Below, piece after piece: positions 8,617 to 16,948 of a DNA stretch of 52,080 bases. The number at the start of each line of letters is the position of its first letter. Position 1 is the stretch's first letter. The notes under the pieces were generated by a model. The model was not told the DNA's origin. It did no database searches and worked only from the letters and a program-made list of their open reading frames with translations. The stretch lies in the NCBI GenBank assembly GCA_030753265.1, contig JASMCQ010000056.1, positions 1-52,080 on the forward strand, read 5' to 3'. Position numbers and translations under genes: made by a program. The DNA is from Dehalococcoidia bacterium (lineage in GTDB: Bacteria > Chloroflexota > Dehalococcoidia > UBA3495).

Positions 8617-10152
8617 ATGAGCACCCACCCACCCGGCGGAGCACCGAATAGTAACGGGACGAGCAACGGCGTTCCGGGAGGTCAGCGGACCAACGGCGCC
8701 GGTCTCCGCGTCAAGCAGGACGCCGATTACATATTCCACGAGCTGACCAGGAGCATCTGCCCGGAGTGCCAGGCGGTTATCGATGCCCAGATAATCATCC
8801 GGGACGGCAAGGTCTTCATGCGCAAGCGGTGTCCCAGCCACGGGTGCTTCGAGGGCATCATCAGCTCCGACAGCCAGATGTATGTCGACTCGGTCAAGTT
8901 CAACAAGCCGGGGACCTTGCCCCTGGAGTTCAGCACCGAGGTTAAGGATGGTTGCCCCCTGGACTGCGGCCTGTGCCCGGAACACAAGCAACACATCTGC
9001 CTGGCCCTCATCGAGGTCAACACCGCCTGCAACCTCAACTGTCCGGTCTGCTTCGCCAACGCCGGCGCCGGCTACAGCCTCACCCTGGAGCAGGTGGAAG
9101 GCATGCTCGACCGGTTCGTCGAGATCGAGGGCGACCCGGAGGTCATCCAGTTCAGCGGGGGAGAGCCCACGATTCACCCCCAACTCCTGGAGATGATCCA
9201 GGCGGCCAAAGACCGGGGCATCCGCCAGGTGATGGTCAACACCAACGGGATACGCATCGCCAAGGATGACCGGTTCCTGGAAGAGTTGGCCAAGCTGGAA
9301 CCGGTGGTCTACTTCCAATTCGACGGGCTCCGGCCGGAAACCTACAGGACCATCCGGGGCGAGGACCTGTTGGACCTGAAGCTGCTGGCCCTGGACCGCC
9401 TGCATCAGGCTGGCCTGAACACGGTGCTGGTCGCGGCCATCGAGTATGGGGTCAACGTGGACGAGGTGGGCGCGATCGTGGAGTTCGGCCTGCGGCACCC
9501 GGCGGTCCGCGGGGTGGTCCTCCAACCGGTGACCCACGTAGGGCGGCACATGCCTTTCGATCCAATGCAGCGGGTGACGATTCCCGACGTGATCCATGGT
9601 ATCGTCGACCAGACCAAGGGCCGGTTCGTCCTAGAAGACTTCGTGCCGGTCCCCTGTTGCTTCCCGACCTGCCAGGTGAACTCTTACGTCCTGGTCGACG
9701 GGGAGAAGATCATGCCCCTCCCCAGGCTCCTCAACATTGACGAATATTTGGATTATATTACCAACCGGTCCTTGCCCAAGCTCCCCAAATTCGACGAAGT
9801 GCGAAAAGCCCTGGAGGGCCTCTGGTCGGCATCAGCGGTGGCCGGCACGGAAATGACCGCCAGCCAGTTTCAGTGTGCCTGCGGCCCCGGTATGGACCTG
9901 GGCTACGATCTCGCCCACTTGAACCAGCACATCTTCCAGATCGCCATCAAGGACTTCATGGACCCGTACACCTTCAATGTGAAGCAAGCCATGAAGTGCT
10001 GCGTCGGTATCCTGGTCCCCGATGGGCGCGTTATCCCCTTCTGCACCTACAACTCGGTCGGCTACCGGGAGCGCATCCGCGAACAACTGGTTCGGGAGCA
10101 GACCAAGATCCGGCCCCTGGCGGGAAATACTCGGCCGTCCAAGGAGCGATAG
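8617..10152 (+). CDS. COG1964-type radical SAM enzyme related to MJ0619/tetraether lipid synthase (Tes)
   Basis: The 511-residue protein has the radical SAM cluster motif Cys138-x3-Cys142-x2-Cys145 in ACNLNCPVCFANAG, preceded by a cysteine-rich N-terminal region: CPEC (Cys48, Cys51), CPSHGC (Cys72, Cys77), GCPLDCGLC (Cys113, Cys117, Cys120) and Cys128. FSGGEPTIHP (SAM-contacting GGEP) follows. More cysteines occur late, including VPCCFPTC, FQCACGPG and AMKCCVG, suggesting extra Fe-S or metal sites. This layout is that of COG1964, which contains archaeal MJ0619 and the enzyme joining lipid tails to make tetraethers; the bacterial substrate is unknown. A TATACT box at 8572-8577 may be the -10. 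The ATG at 8617 follows GGGAGAG; an ATG at 8566 is less likely. A SAM methyltransferase follows 54 bases downstream. Confidence 0.8.
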   Translation: MSTHPPGGAPNSNGTSNGVPGGQRTNGAGLRVKQDADYIFHELTRSICPECQAVIDAQIIIRDGKVFMRKRCPSHGCFEGIISSDSQMYVDSVKFNKPGTLPLEFSTEVKDGCPLDCGLCPEHKQHICLALIEVNTACNLNCPVCFANAGAGYSLTLEQVEGMLDRFVEIEGDPEVIQFSGGEPTIHPQLLEMIQAAKDRGIRQVMVNTNGIRIAKDDRFLEELAKLEPVVYFQFDGLRPETYRTIRGEDLLDLKLLALDRLHQAGLNTVLVAAIEYGVNVDEVGAIVEFGLRHPAVRGVVLQPVTHVGRHMPFDPMQRVTIPDVIHGIVDQTKGRFVLEDFVPVPCCFPTCQVNSYVLVDGEKIMPLPRLLNIDEYLDYITNRSLPKLPKFDEVRKALEGLWSASAVAGTEMTASQFQCACGPGMDLGYDLAHLNQHIFQIAIKDFMDPYTFNVKQAMKCCVGILVPDGRVIPFCTYNSVGYRERIREQLVREQTKIRPLAGNTRPSKER

Positions 10153-10206
10153 ACTGGTGATAATCGACTGCTACCCGCTCGTAGGTAGGCGCCAGATGAG
10201 GGCCGG

Positions 10207-11082
10207 ATGACGCCAGGAAGAAGCCCGGAGGTGCTGGAGCAAGCCCAGGCCAAAGCCTGTTGCGCCGACCTCTACCAGTCGGAACTGGCGCGCATTATCC
10301 TGGGCGAAACATTGCATCCCGGAGGTTTGGCCCTGACCAACCGGCTGGCTCGGCTGATGGGCGTTCAGCCGGGAGATTGGGTGGTGGACCTGGCCAGTGG
10401 CCGCGGAGCGAGCGCCATGGCGGTCTCCCGGGTCTTCCGCTGCAAAGTCGTGGGGGTGGAGTTCGGGCGCGCCGCGGTAGCCGAAGCTCAGGCCAAGGCT
10501 GAGGCGCAGCCGTCGATGCTCCAGGAACCGGCCCTCGAGACCACGGCGGCATCGAAGGCGAAGGGAAGCTACTTCATCCAGGGAGATGCAGAGCGGCCGC
10601 CGCTGCGCCTCGGGTTTTTCGACGCCCTGTTCAGCGAGTGTTCCATGAGCCTGTTCCTGGATAAGCCCAAGGCGATAGCGGATGCCGTGAGGCTGTTGAG
10701 CCCCGGCGGTAAATTCGGCCTGAGCGACGTGACCGTGGCGCCGGGCAGCCTGCCTAAGGAGTTGGACGGCGCCGTGGGCCGGATACTCTGCCTGTCGGAC
10801 GCCCTGGATGTGGAAGGCTACGCGCAACTGTTGGAGGGCGCCGGACTGCGGGATATCCAGAAGGTCGACGCTTCCACCGAGATCATCAAGCTATTGGACT
10901 CCCTGGAGACCAAGCTCGGCGCGTTCCTGGCCTGGCAGGGCATCACCGGCCAGCCCGTCCCGGACTCCGGCCTGGTGCGGCAAGCTCCCGAGTTGATCGC
11001 CACGCTGGGCCGCCTGGTGGCCGACGGCCGGCTGGGATACTGGCTCTTCGTGGCCGAGAAACCGGTCTCCGGCCCAATGTAG
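10207..11082 (+). CDS. Class I SAM-dependent methyltransferase
   Basis: The 291-residue protein has a Rossmann methyltransferase core. VVDLASGRGASAMAVSR (about residues 59-75) is motif I, VVGVEFGRAAVAEAQ is motif II, and FDALFSECSMSLF and LLSPGGKFGLSDV are later motifs. Ahead of the core lies CCADLYQSELARIILGE, then LHPGGLALTNRLA, a leader I associate with methyltransferases that sit beside Tes-like radical SAM enzymes; that memory is not checked. It follows the radical SAM gene by 54 bases and should be co-transcribed. The C-terminal part after residue 200 is helical and unassigned. Methyl acceptor unknown. Confidence 0.8.
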   Translation: MTPGRSPEVLEQAQAKACCADLYQSELARIILGETLHPGGLALTNRLARLMGVQPGDWVVDLASGRGASAMAVSRVFRCKVVGVEFGRAAVAEAQAKAEAQPSMLQEPALETTAASKAKGSYFIQGDAERPPLRLGFFDALFSECSMSLFLDKPKAIADAVRLLSPGGKFGLSDVTVAPGSLPKELDGAVGRILCLSDALDVEGYAQLLEGAGLRDIQKVDASTEIIKLLDSLETKLGAFLAWQGITGQPVPDSGLVRQAPELIATLGRLVADGRLGYWLFVAEKPVSGPM

Positions 11083-11276
11083 GCCGGTTCACCCCCGCTC
11101 CAGCACCCGGAAAGACCTCGCGGTGAGACCTTGCCCCCGGATGCCGGGCCCCGGTCATTGCAATCGGTATAGCGACGCCGACTCTTCCCCCGGCAGCTAA
11201 CCCAAGACTGGGTGCTGGGGTTTCAGCGCGGCCTTCAGTCCGGACGGTCGGGGCGGGCCGGGCCCGTCCCGGCAAA

Positions 11277-12071
11277 TCACCGGAGCAAGACGCCGGGCTT
11301 TTCTTCCAAGTAGGCCCTCCGGAAGTCCGTGGAGAGAAGAGCCATGGCGTCCGTGTCCCAGTCGAAGGACAGGACCACCGAACGGTCACAGGTCCCGCTC
11401 AATAGGCGCCGGCCGTGCTGGGCCACGATGCTCTCGGCCTGCCGGAAGTCCAGGCTCTCGTCCTCGATCCCGGACCGGTTGCAGACCATGATCGGCAGCC
11501 CGGTGTCGATGGTGCGCTGCTCCCACTCGCCGTCAGGCGCGCAGGGGCCGGGCCCCCAGGAGACGGGTGACACCAAGACCTGAGCGCCCTTCTCTTTTAA
11601 CTCCTGGGCAACGTCGTTCAGGTAGCTATCGGCGCAGACCAAAATCCCGACCTTTAGCCGGTCGACACCCACCGGGTTTATCTCCCTGCCGGGGCTGGAC
11701 CAGGCCTCGGTTCCCCGGAGGGGCTTGATCTTGCGGTGCTTGCCCACGATCTTGCCATGGGGGTCGATCACAAAAACGGTGTTGTAGAGCCGGTCTGATT
11801 CCGGGTCCCGCTCCGGGTGGGAGAGAAAGACGGTCAGGCCCAGCTCTCCGACCAACCGGCAGAAGCCTCGCATCCAATCGTCGGGCTGGGAGAGAATCCA
11901 ATCGGTGCCGATCTGCTTCACGAACAGGTAGCCGGAGACCCACAGCTCCGGGGTAATCGCCCAGCCGGCTCCCTCTTTGGCAGCCACCTTTACGGCCGAC
12001 TCCAGCAGTCGGCGGTTGCGCTGGATGTCGCCAGTAACCGGCGCCAGGTGCAAAAAGGAAACCCGCAGCAT
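11277..12071 (-). CDS. Nitrilase-superfamily carbon-nitrogen hydrolase
   Basis: The 264-residue protein has the Glu-Lys-Cys triad of the superfamily: Glu in ITPELWVSGY, Lys in GKHRKIKPL and the nucleophilic Cys in VGILVCADSY. It should hydrolyse an amide, carbamoyl or nitrile bond; the exact branch cannot be fixed. The ATG at 12071 is chosen because GGGAG (complement of 12079-12083) is seven bases upstream; the ATG at 12077 is too close to it. A longer frame extends upstream but crosses a TATAAT box. The C-terminal segment (SFDWDTDAMALLSTDFRR) is typical of the family. Confidence 0.85.
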   Translation of the reverse strand: MLRVSFLHLAPVTGDIQRNRRLLESAVKVAAKEGAGWAITPELWVSGYLFVKQIGTDWILSQPDDWMRGFCRLVGELGLTVFLSHPERDPESDRLYNTVFVIDPHGKIVGKHRKIKPLRGTEAWSSPGREINPVGVDRLKVGILVCADSYLNDVAQELKEKGAQVLVSPVSWGPGPCAPDGEWEQRTIDTGLPIMVCNRSGIEDESLDFRQAESIVAQHGRRLLSGTCDRSVVLSFDWDTDAMALLSTDFRRAYLEEKPGVLLR

Positions 12072-12084
12072 ACTCATTCTCCCA

Positions 12085-12090
12085 ATTATA
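12085..12090 (-). promoter_or_regulatory. TATAAT -10 box of the nitrilase-family gene
   Basis: A perfect TATAAT is read on the minus strand, ending 13 bases before the chosen ATG at 12071. Transcription would begin around 12078, so the mRNA leader would be almost absent even though a GGGAG sequence overlaps this region. No matching -35 is seen, which lowers confidence. Confidence 0.35.
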
Positions 12091-12286
12091 CCTTCCGTCG
12101 GCGCCCAGGTTCCATCCGGCGCGCGGCCCCGGTGGCGATTCACCGTCGATGGCGCGCGACACCCGTCCGGAGACGCAATCACCTCGTTCGTCAATGAACG
12201 CGCCCCTTGACGCCTTCCGGCGGCCCCTTCAGAATATAAGTGCAAAGGGCGCCATCCGCCGTCAAAAGCGGGGCGGCCCGGCGCGA

Positions 12287-12360
12287 TGCCCCGTGGTGTA
12301 GTGGTAGCACGTCAGCCTTTGGAGCTGAAATCCCTGGTTCGAACCCAGGCGGGGCAGCCA
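12287..12360 (+). tRNA. tRNA-Gln (anticodon TTG)
   Basis: The 74-base gene folds as a complete cloverleaf. Acceptor stem TGCCCCG pairs with CGGGGCA, the anticodon stem TCAGC/GCTGA encloses loop CTTTGGA with anticodon TTG at 12319-12321, and the T arm is CCTGG-TTCGAAC-CCAGG. The discriminator is G and the CCA end is encoded (12358-12360). A TATAAG box at 12235-12240 could be its promoter -10. Confidence 0.95.
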
Positions 12361-12509
12361 ATAGTAACGTCAAACAGGCGCCAAGAGGCGGCTAGTAATT
12401 GGGCCTGTCCTCACCACATTTCCCCATATTCCGCCCATGGGCGTGGGAGCCTCGGCTGTCGAAAAGAATATCACGGCCAGGCCTCTGAACCGGCCGGCGC
12501 GTATTTCAC

Positions 12510-13766
12510 TTAACCGGCGAGGCCCTTCGGGCGGGCCAACCCGATGCTCACCAGAGACAATGCCGGCAGCACCAGCATCGCCACCATCCCCGCCGTGTAG
12601 GTGCCGGTCATATCGTGAAACAGTGCCAGCAGCAGAGGTCCGGCGGCGGAGCCACAAATCCCTATTGTCGTGGCCGTCCCCTGAATTCGGCCAAGCCGGT
12701 GACGGCCGTAGTAATGCGCCCAAATGACCCCCGAGACGATGGAGTGGAAACCGCCGGCGATACCCAGGACAACGATGTAGAGCACCGCGAGGAAGATGGA
12801 GTCGATGGCCACCGCCAATCCGAGCGACACGAGAAACAAGACCATAATGAACGCGTAAAGGGCTTTCGGCCCGGTTCGGTCAACAACAGCACCGGCGATC
12901 ATTGAGGTTACCGCGGAGGCGGCCGCGTAAATGACGAAGACTCCCGCCGCCAGGTTTGCACTCAGCCCATTCTCGACGAATATGGATGTCTGGTGGAACA
13001 TCAACGCCGTCGATACCAGGCTCGGCGTTGCCAGAGGTATTGCCAAGAGCCAGAAAGCCGGCGTGCTCAAGACCCGCCTTTCCCGGCCAGGGCCGAGCCT
13101 GGATTGCCGGGCTTCCACCGATGGCGGATGGGGCTTGCCATCGGGAAACAGCCCGATCTCTTCGGGCCTGTTGCGAACGAACAGCACCGCTGGGGCCACA
13201 ACGAGAACCATCGACATCATCCCGAGGAAGGCGTAGGCCTCGCGCCAGCCAATATTGTCGATCAGCAATCTGGCCAGCGGGGGTAGGATCGCGGTCGAAA
13301 GCACCATCCCGAGTCCCATGATCGCGATCGCCATACCGCGACGGGATATGAACCATTGGTTCACCAACAGAGTGGCGTTGATTGGCAACGACCCCTGGCC
13401 GAGAGCGCGAAGGCTGATGAAGGCCACGTAGAATAGCGTCAGGTTGGTCATGGTCGCCATCCCGAAGCAGGCCGCCGGGAAGGCCAGCCCAACTACGACC
13501 AACATTCTTCGCGGCCCAAACCGGTCGGCCATGCGACTGACGACGCTGACCATCAGGGCGCTTACGGCGGTGCTCACCAGGTATAGAGCGGATATGCCCG
13601 ACCTGGACAACCCGGTGTCGGAGATTATCGAATCCAGGAAAACGGAGAAGACGTACGACTGGCCGGGGCCGCTGCCAAATGCCGCGAGGGCCGCCGCGCC
13701 AACAATGATCCACCCGTAGAAAATTCGGCGACCGGCCCGAGGGTCATCCTTCGGTGACGTAGTGAT
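12510..13766 (-). CDS. Major facilitator superfamily transporter with no standard start codon
   Basis: The frame encodes about 418 residues with 12 predicted membrane helices, the inter-helix 2-3 motif DRFGPRRM, and the usual MFS opening (GRRIFYGWIIVGAAALAAFGS, then SGPGQSYVF). It resembles monocarboxylate/oxalate-formate type MFS carriers. The reading frame is open from a stop just upstream of 13770, but there is no ATG, GTG or TTG before the TTG at 13610, and starting there would delete the first helix. A ribosome site, AAGAAAGGA, lies six bases before an ATC codon at 13766-13764, so ATC may be the start, or the original ATG has mutated. The gene may therefore be poorly expressed. Confidence 0.8.
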   Translation of the reverse strand: MTTSPKDDPRAGRRIFYGWIIVGAAALAAFGSGPGQSYVFSVFLDSIISDTGLSRSGISALYLVSTAVSALMVSVVSRMADRFGPRRMLVVVGLAFPAACFGMATMTNLTLFYVAFISLRALGQGSLPINATLLVNQWFISRRGMAIAIMGLGMVLSTAILPPLARLLIDNIGWREAYAFLGMMSMVLVVAPAVLFVRNRPEEIGLFPDGKPHPPSVEARQSRLGPGRERRVLSTPAFWLLAIPLATPSLVSTALMFHQTSIFVENGLSANLAAGVFVIYAAASAVTSMIAGAVVDRTGPKALYAFIMVLFLVSLGLAVAIDSIFLAVLYIVVLGIAGGFHSIVSGVIWAHYYGRHRLGRIQGTATTIGICGSAAGPLLLALFHDMTGTYTAGMVAMLVLPALSLVSIGLARPKGLAG

Positions 13767-14127
13767 ATTGAGTCCTTTCTTCTAATGGGCCGATCTTTCG
13801 GCGCACCCAGGACGCCTGGAAAAGTGAAGAGAGAGGCGGCCCCAATTACTTATACAGGAATGGGAGCATGTTAGGCGAGGGTGAGGTTCCGCCGGTTGGA
13901 GTGTAAATGCGAACGGGCGGGTTCCTTCTCTAGGTCCGCCGGACCTCGCATCATCCGGGTCTGCCGCTTTGAAACGGGCCCGAGCGACGGGCAACAAACT
14001 CTCCTACCGAGGTCTCCTTAATCACTGCGTCAACCAATTCGGGTCCGGTTAAACTTCCCCCACGGGCAGGGGTGCCGGCCGGGGCGGGCTGCCCCACCGG
14101 GCTACGTATCCTTACCTAACGCAACTT
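13767..14127. other. Intergenic stretch between two minus-strand genes
   Basis: No supportable gene is seen. The region downstream of the enolase-family gene can form a GC-rich hairpin (14064-14094, GGGCAG with CTGCCC), without a good T tract. A TATAAG on the minus strand near 13850 could belong to an MFS promoter but lacks a -35. Confidence 0.5.
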
Positions 14128-15318
14128 CTAGCGTAGCTTCATCGCTGATGCGTGGTTCCATGGCTCTATCCAGCCTTCGGGAATCTCCATTCCGAAGCCC
14201 GGAGCGTTCGAGGGAATTATGTAACCGTCTTTGGGCAGAGCCATACCCGGTATTCCGGTCACCTCTTCCAGCGGGATACCGGGGTCGGAGCCCAACCAGA
14301 ATTCCGCCAGCGGCGACTCCGGCATCGCGAAGGCGAAATGCTGGCCGAAGGGTAACCCGGCTCCCAGGTGCGGAATGGTGACGATCCCCGCCGCCTCGGC
14401 GATGGTATGAATCTTGACCGCCTCCGACAACCCGCCACACCACCGGATGTCGGGCTGCACCACGTCAACGGCTTGGTTCTCTACCAGTTGCCGGAACGCG
14501 TGGCGGCCTTGATGATGCTCGCCCGTCGCCAGCGGAATCCAGGTAATTGCCTGTTTCAACTGGATGTGCCCCTCCAGGTTGGCGGGAATCAACGGCTCCT
14601 CCAACCATCGCAGTCCGTAGGGCCTGAGCCGTTCCGCGAGCCGCATGGTGAACTCCACGTTGAAAGACATCACCGGGTTGAACATGAGTTCCCGGTTCGG
14701 CCCAACCTCATCGCGGGCCTTCGCTATCTTCTCTTCGAGGATGTTCAGGCCCTCTATGCCCATCTCGTAGTGCACCGGGTTGCTGATCTTGAACGCGGTG
14801 AACCCCAACTCCAACGACCAATCCAGGTCGTCGCAGGTGCAATACGGCCGGATCTTCTCCCGCACGGGTCCGCCCAAGAGGCTGTACACCGGCTGTCCCA
14901 GCAGCTTGCCCTTCAGGTCCCAGAGCGCGAGATCGATGCCGGACTGAGCCACCGTCCCCACACCTCCCGAGCCGAAACGCTGAGTCGAGCGCCACATCAC
15001 GTCATTCAGGTATTCCAGGGCCATGCAGTCCCGGCCCTCGAGGAGCGGCGCGTAGTGGTAGTCGACCATCGAGGCCACGGGTTCCCCAAAGCTACACAAT
15101 CCCAGGCCCCAGGTACTGTCCTCGGCGGTCGCCTGCACCCAGACCTCTCGCTGGGCGTCTCGGCCCGGCATCCAGCCGTGGGCAGTTGAAAACTCCGGGT
15201 ACTTGTTGAGCGGGAGCGCCCTCGGTGCTTTGGCGTTCCAGCCGGGCCGCCGGGCTTTCGTTTTGGGCTGGATCCGCGGGATGTTGACGTTGACCGCCCG
15301 GATATTCTTGATCTTCAT
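14128..15318 (-). CDS. Enolase-superfamily sugar-acid dehydratase, L-rhamnonate dehydratase-like
   Basis: The 396-residue protein aligns with the rhamnonate dehydratase subgroup. Glu230 (WLEEPL), Glu257-His258 (TGEHHQG), Asp280 (VQPDIRWCGG) and His307 (TIPHLG) match E. coli RhamD Glu252, Glu280-His281, Asp302 and His329 with a constant offset. The first metal ligand differs: RhamD Asp226 corresponds to Asn204 (LMFNPVMS). The general fold markers IDLALWDLKGK and GQPVYSLLGG are present. It should bind Mg and abstract a proton from a sugar acid or related carboxylate, but the Asn change makes substrate and activity uncertain. The ATG at 15318 has AAAGGAGAA at good spacing. Confidence 0.82.
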   Translation of the reverse strand: MKIKNIRAVNVNIPRIQPKTKARRPGWNAKAPRALPLNKYPEFSTAHGWMPGRDAQREVWVQATAEDSTWGLGLCSFGEPVASMVDYHYAPLLEGRDCMALEYLNDVMWRSTQRFGSGGVGTVAQSGIDLALWDLKGKLLGQPVYSLLGGPVREKIRPYCTCDDLDWSLELGFTAFKISNPVHYEMGIEGLNILEEKIAKARDEVGPNRELMFNPVMSFNVEFTMRLAERLRPYGLRWLEEPLIPANLEGHIQLKQAITWIPLATGEHHQGRHAFRQLVENQAVDVVQPDIRWCGGLSEAVKIHTIAEAAGIVTIPHLGAGLPFGQHFAFAMPESPLAEFWLGSDPGIPLEEVTGIPGMALPKDGYIIPSNAPGFGMEIPEGWIEPWNHASAMKLR

Positions 15319-15495
15319 CGTCGTTCTCCTTTGGGGGCCTTCTAGCCCCGAACGCGCCCCATTGTCCCCCATGCTCCACGACATCCGTTTGCCTATAGCT
15401 GGGTGGCGTCATCATAAACCCTCGCCGAGGGCAAGCCAAAGGGGAACCGAGGCGTTTGGCAGCCCCGTCATCGGGTTATTGATTGAAGACCTTGA

Positions 15496-15771
15496 ATGAT
15501 GCACTATTCAACCGACCCGGGTGGCCATCTTCGGGCGCTAATCAACAACCCGGACCTGATCGTCGGCGATGAACTGACCGGTAGCCTGGACACGATCTCG
15601 GCGGGCCTGGTTTTCGAGTTTTTCGAGACGTTGGTGCAGCAGGGCAAAACCACTGTCATGGCCACCCATGACCGTGAACTTGCCGGCCGGATTCCACGGG
15701 TGGAAGAGGTGCGCGACGGGCGTGTCGTCGGCGCCGGGGAGGTTGATTCCCGGCTGGTGACCGAACTCTAG
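15496..15771 (+). pseudogene. Remnant of an ABC transporter ATPase (LolD/MacB type)
   Basis: Only the C-terminal third of an ABC ATPase survives. ALINNPDLIVGDELTGSLDT corresponds to the Walker B/D-loop stretch (normally DEPTGNLD, here with P to L and N to S), followed by TTVMATHDRELA (H-loop) and a short end. Walker A and the signature LSGGQ are absent. RVAI, which should directly precede this part, is present but in another reading frame (15521-15532), so there is also a one-base frameshift. This is a decayed gene. Confidence 0.8.
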
Positions 15772-15853
15772 AACGCTCCCGGCTACCAGTGGCCATTGCC
15801 AATCACGCGCCGGGCACCGGGGGCTGGCCGCCTAATGTCAGGAGGCAGGACAG

Positions 15854-16042
15854 ATGGAGATTACGCAACGAGTCGAAGGCGATGTCATCGTGTTCTTGCC
15901 GGAGGCGCGGGTCGACACCCAAGCCGCAGCCGACCTGGACCAGGCCTTGCAGGCGGCGGTGTCGGCGGGCCAGCACAAGCTGGTCGTCGACATGTCCGGG
16001 GTGGAGTACATCAGCAGTGCGGGCCTGCGTGCCCTCGCCGCA
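15854..16042 (+). pseudogene. Truncated STAS-domain anti-sigma factor antagonist
   Basis: AGGAGG is followed by an ATG at 15854 and about 63 residues of a STAS domain, including VVDMSGVEYISSAGLRALAA with the phosphorylatable-serine neighbourhood. The domain then stops abruptly around 16036-16042 and the frame runs out of phase into phosphatase sequence. The second half of the STAS fold is missing. It looks like the left side of a deletion junction and is probably not functional. Confidence 0.78.
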
Positions 16043-16569
16043 CGCTCATCCGCACCTACGCCGTGGAATACGAAACGCAGCCCGAACTTGCCCTCGGCGC
16101 CGCCAATCACCGGATCCTGGCAGACACGAGCGCCGGCCTGTTCGTTACAGTGTTCTACGGGGTCCTCGACCCATCGTCGGGAGAGTTGACCTACTCCAAT
16201 GCCGGGCACAACCCTCCGTATCTGTTGAGTGCCCAAGATGGGACCACGGTGCGGGAATTGGATAGCACCGGCGTGCCGCTGGGCATCGTCGACGGCATGG
16301 CCTGGGAGCAGCGGGTTGTTCAGATGGACCCCGGCGACGTGCTGCTGCTATACACTGACGGCATCACCGAGGCGCAAAACGCCGACGAGGAGTTCTTCGA
16401 CGAAGAGCGGCTGCGGGAGATTGTTCGCGCCGGCCTGGGACGCCCGGCTCAGGAAATCCAGGATGACTTGATCGCTCAGGTCGACGCTTTCGTGGACCAC
16501 GCCTCCCAGTCGGACGACATCACGGTGATGGTCGTGGTCCGGGACCCCACCGAATCTGGGCCGCCGTAG
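16036..16569 (+). pseudogene. C-terminal fragment of a SpoIIE/PP2C-type serine phosphatase
   Basis: From RRTLIRTYAVEY onward the frame encodes the C-terminal half of a SpoIIE-type phosphatase: GLFVTVFYGVLDP, YSNAGHNPPYLLS, LLLYTDGITEA and SDDITVMVVV. The N-terminal metal-binding half (GD.YD and DVSGKG) is absent, and the fragment is joined out of frame to the STAS fragment. In intact loci such phosphatases dephosphorylate STAS antagonists in a partner-switching pathway, so a deletion appears to have fused two formerly neighbouring signalling genes. Confidence 0.78.
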
Positions 16570-16948
16570 GGATGTTCAGAACACGTACCTGAGCCCAATT
16601 CTAGTCAAGAACACAGATAGGACGATGGCCCCTCCAGCGTTTGACAGCATCGGGGGTAGGTGATAACGTTTTCCCCGGCGCACCATAGCTTCGCGGGCAA
16701 TGAATCTCATATGGGAAATCCCGGCCGAGGCTCCTGAGCCCGGCCCAGCATCCCGCGGCACCGTGCCTCTTTCCGGAAGCCAGCGGCCGCCGGTGGCTCC
16801 GCTGCCCCACCTGGGAAGTTTCGGACGGCAATACTGGTAGCGACACCGGGCTGTAGCCGGGCAACCGGCTGGAGGCGCGTCGCCGCCGGCGAAGGCCACC
16901 TTTCAACCGCGGGGTACCACGTTTCGCAAATTTACATCGGGAGGCGTC
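16570..16948. other. Intergenic stretch before the ThDP enzyme
   Basis: I see no gene. The last bases carry a GGGAGG ribosome site for the next gene. Possible promoter elements are unclear; the region may hold debris from the decayed locus just upstream. Confidence 0.5.

Noticed and set aside
7249..9597. A 782-codon minus-strand frame covering both the CoA transferase and the region antisense to the radical SAM gene
   Set aside because: The family III CoA transferase begins around 8460; the upstream ~380 codons are only antisense to the clearly coding radical SAM gene and resemble no protein.
12191..12373. Minus-strand frame over the tRNA-Gln gene
   Set aside because: The peptide (LAAPPGFEPGISAPKADVLPLHHG) is the common artefact of translating the antisense of a tRNA.
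15796..16569. A single 257-residue phosphatase gene starting at 15796
   Set aside because: Its first ~80 codons are an out-of-frame reading of the STAS fragment and have no family resemblance; the real homology begins about 16036.
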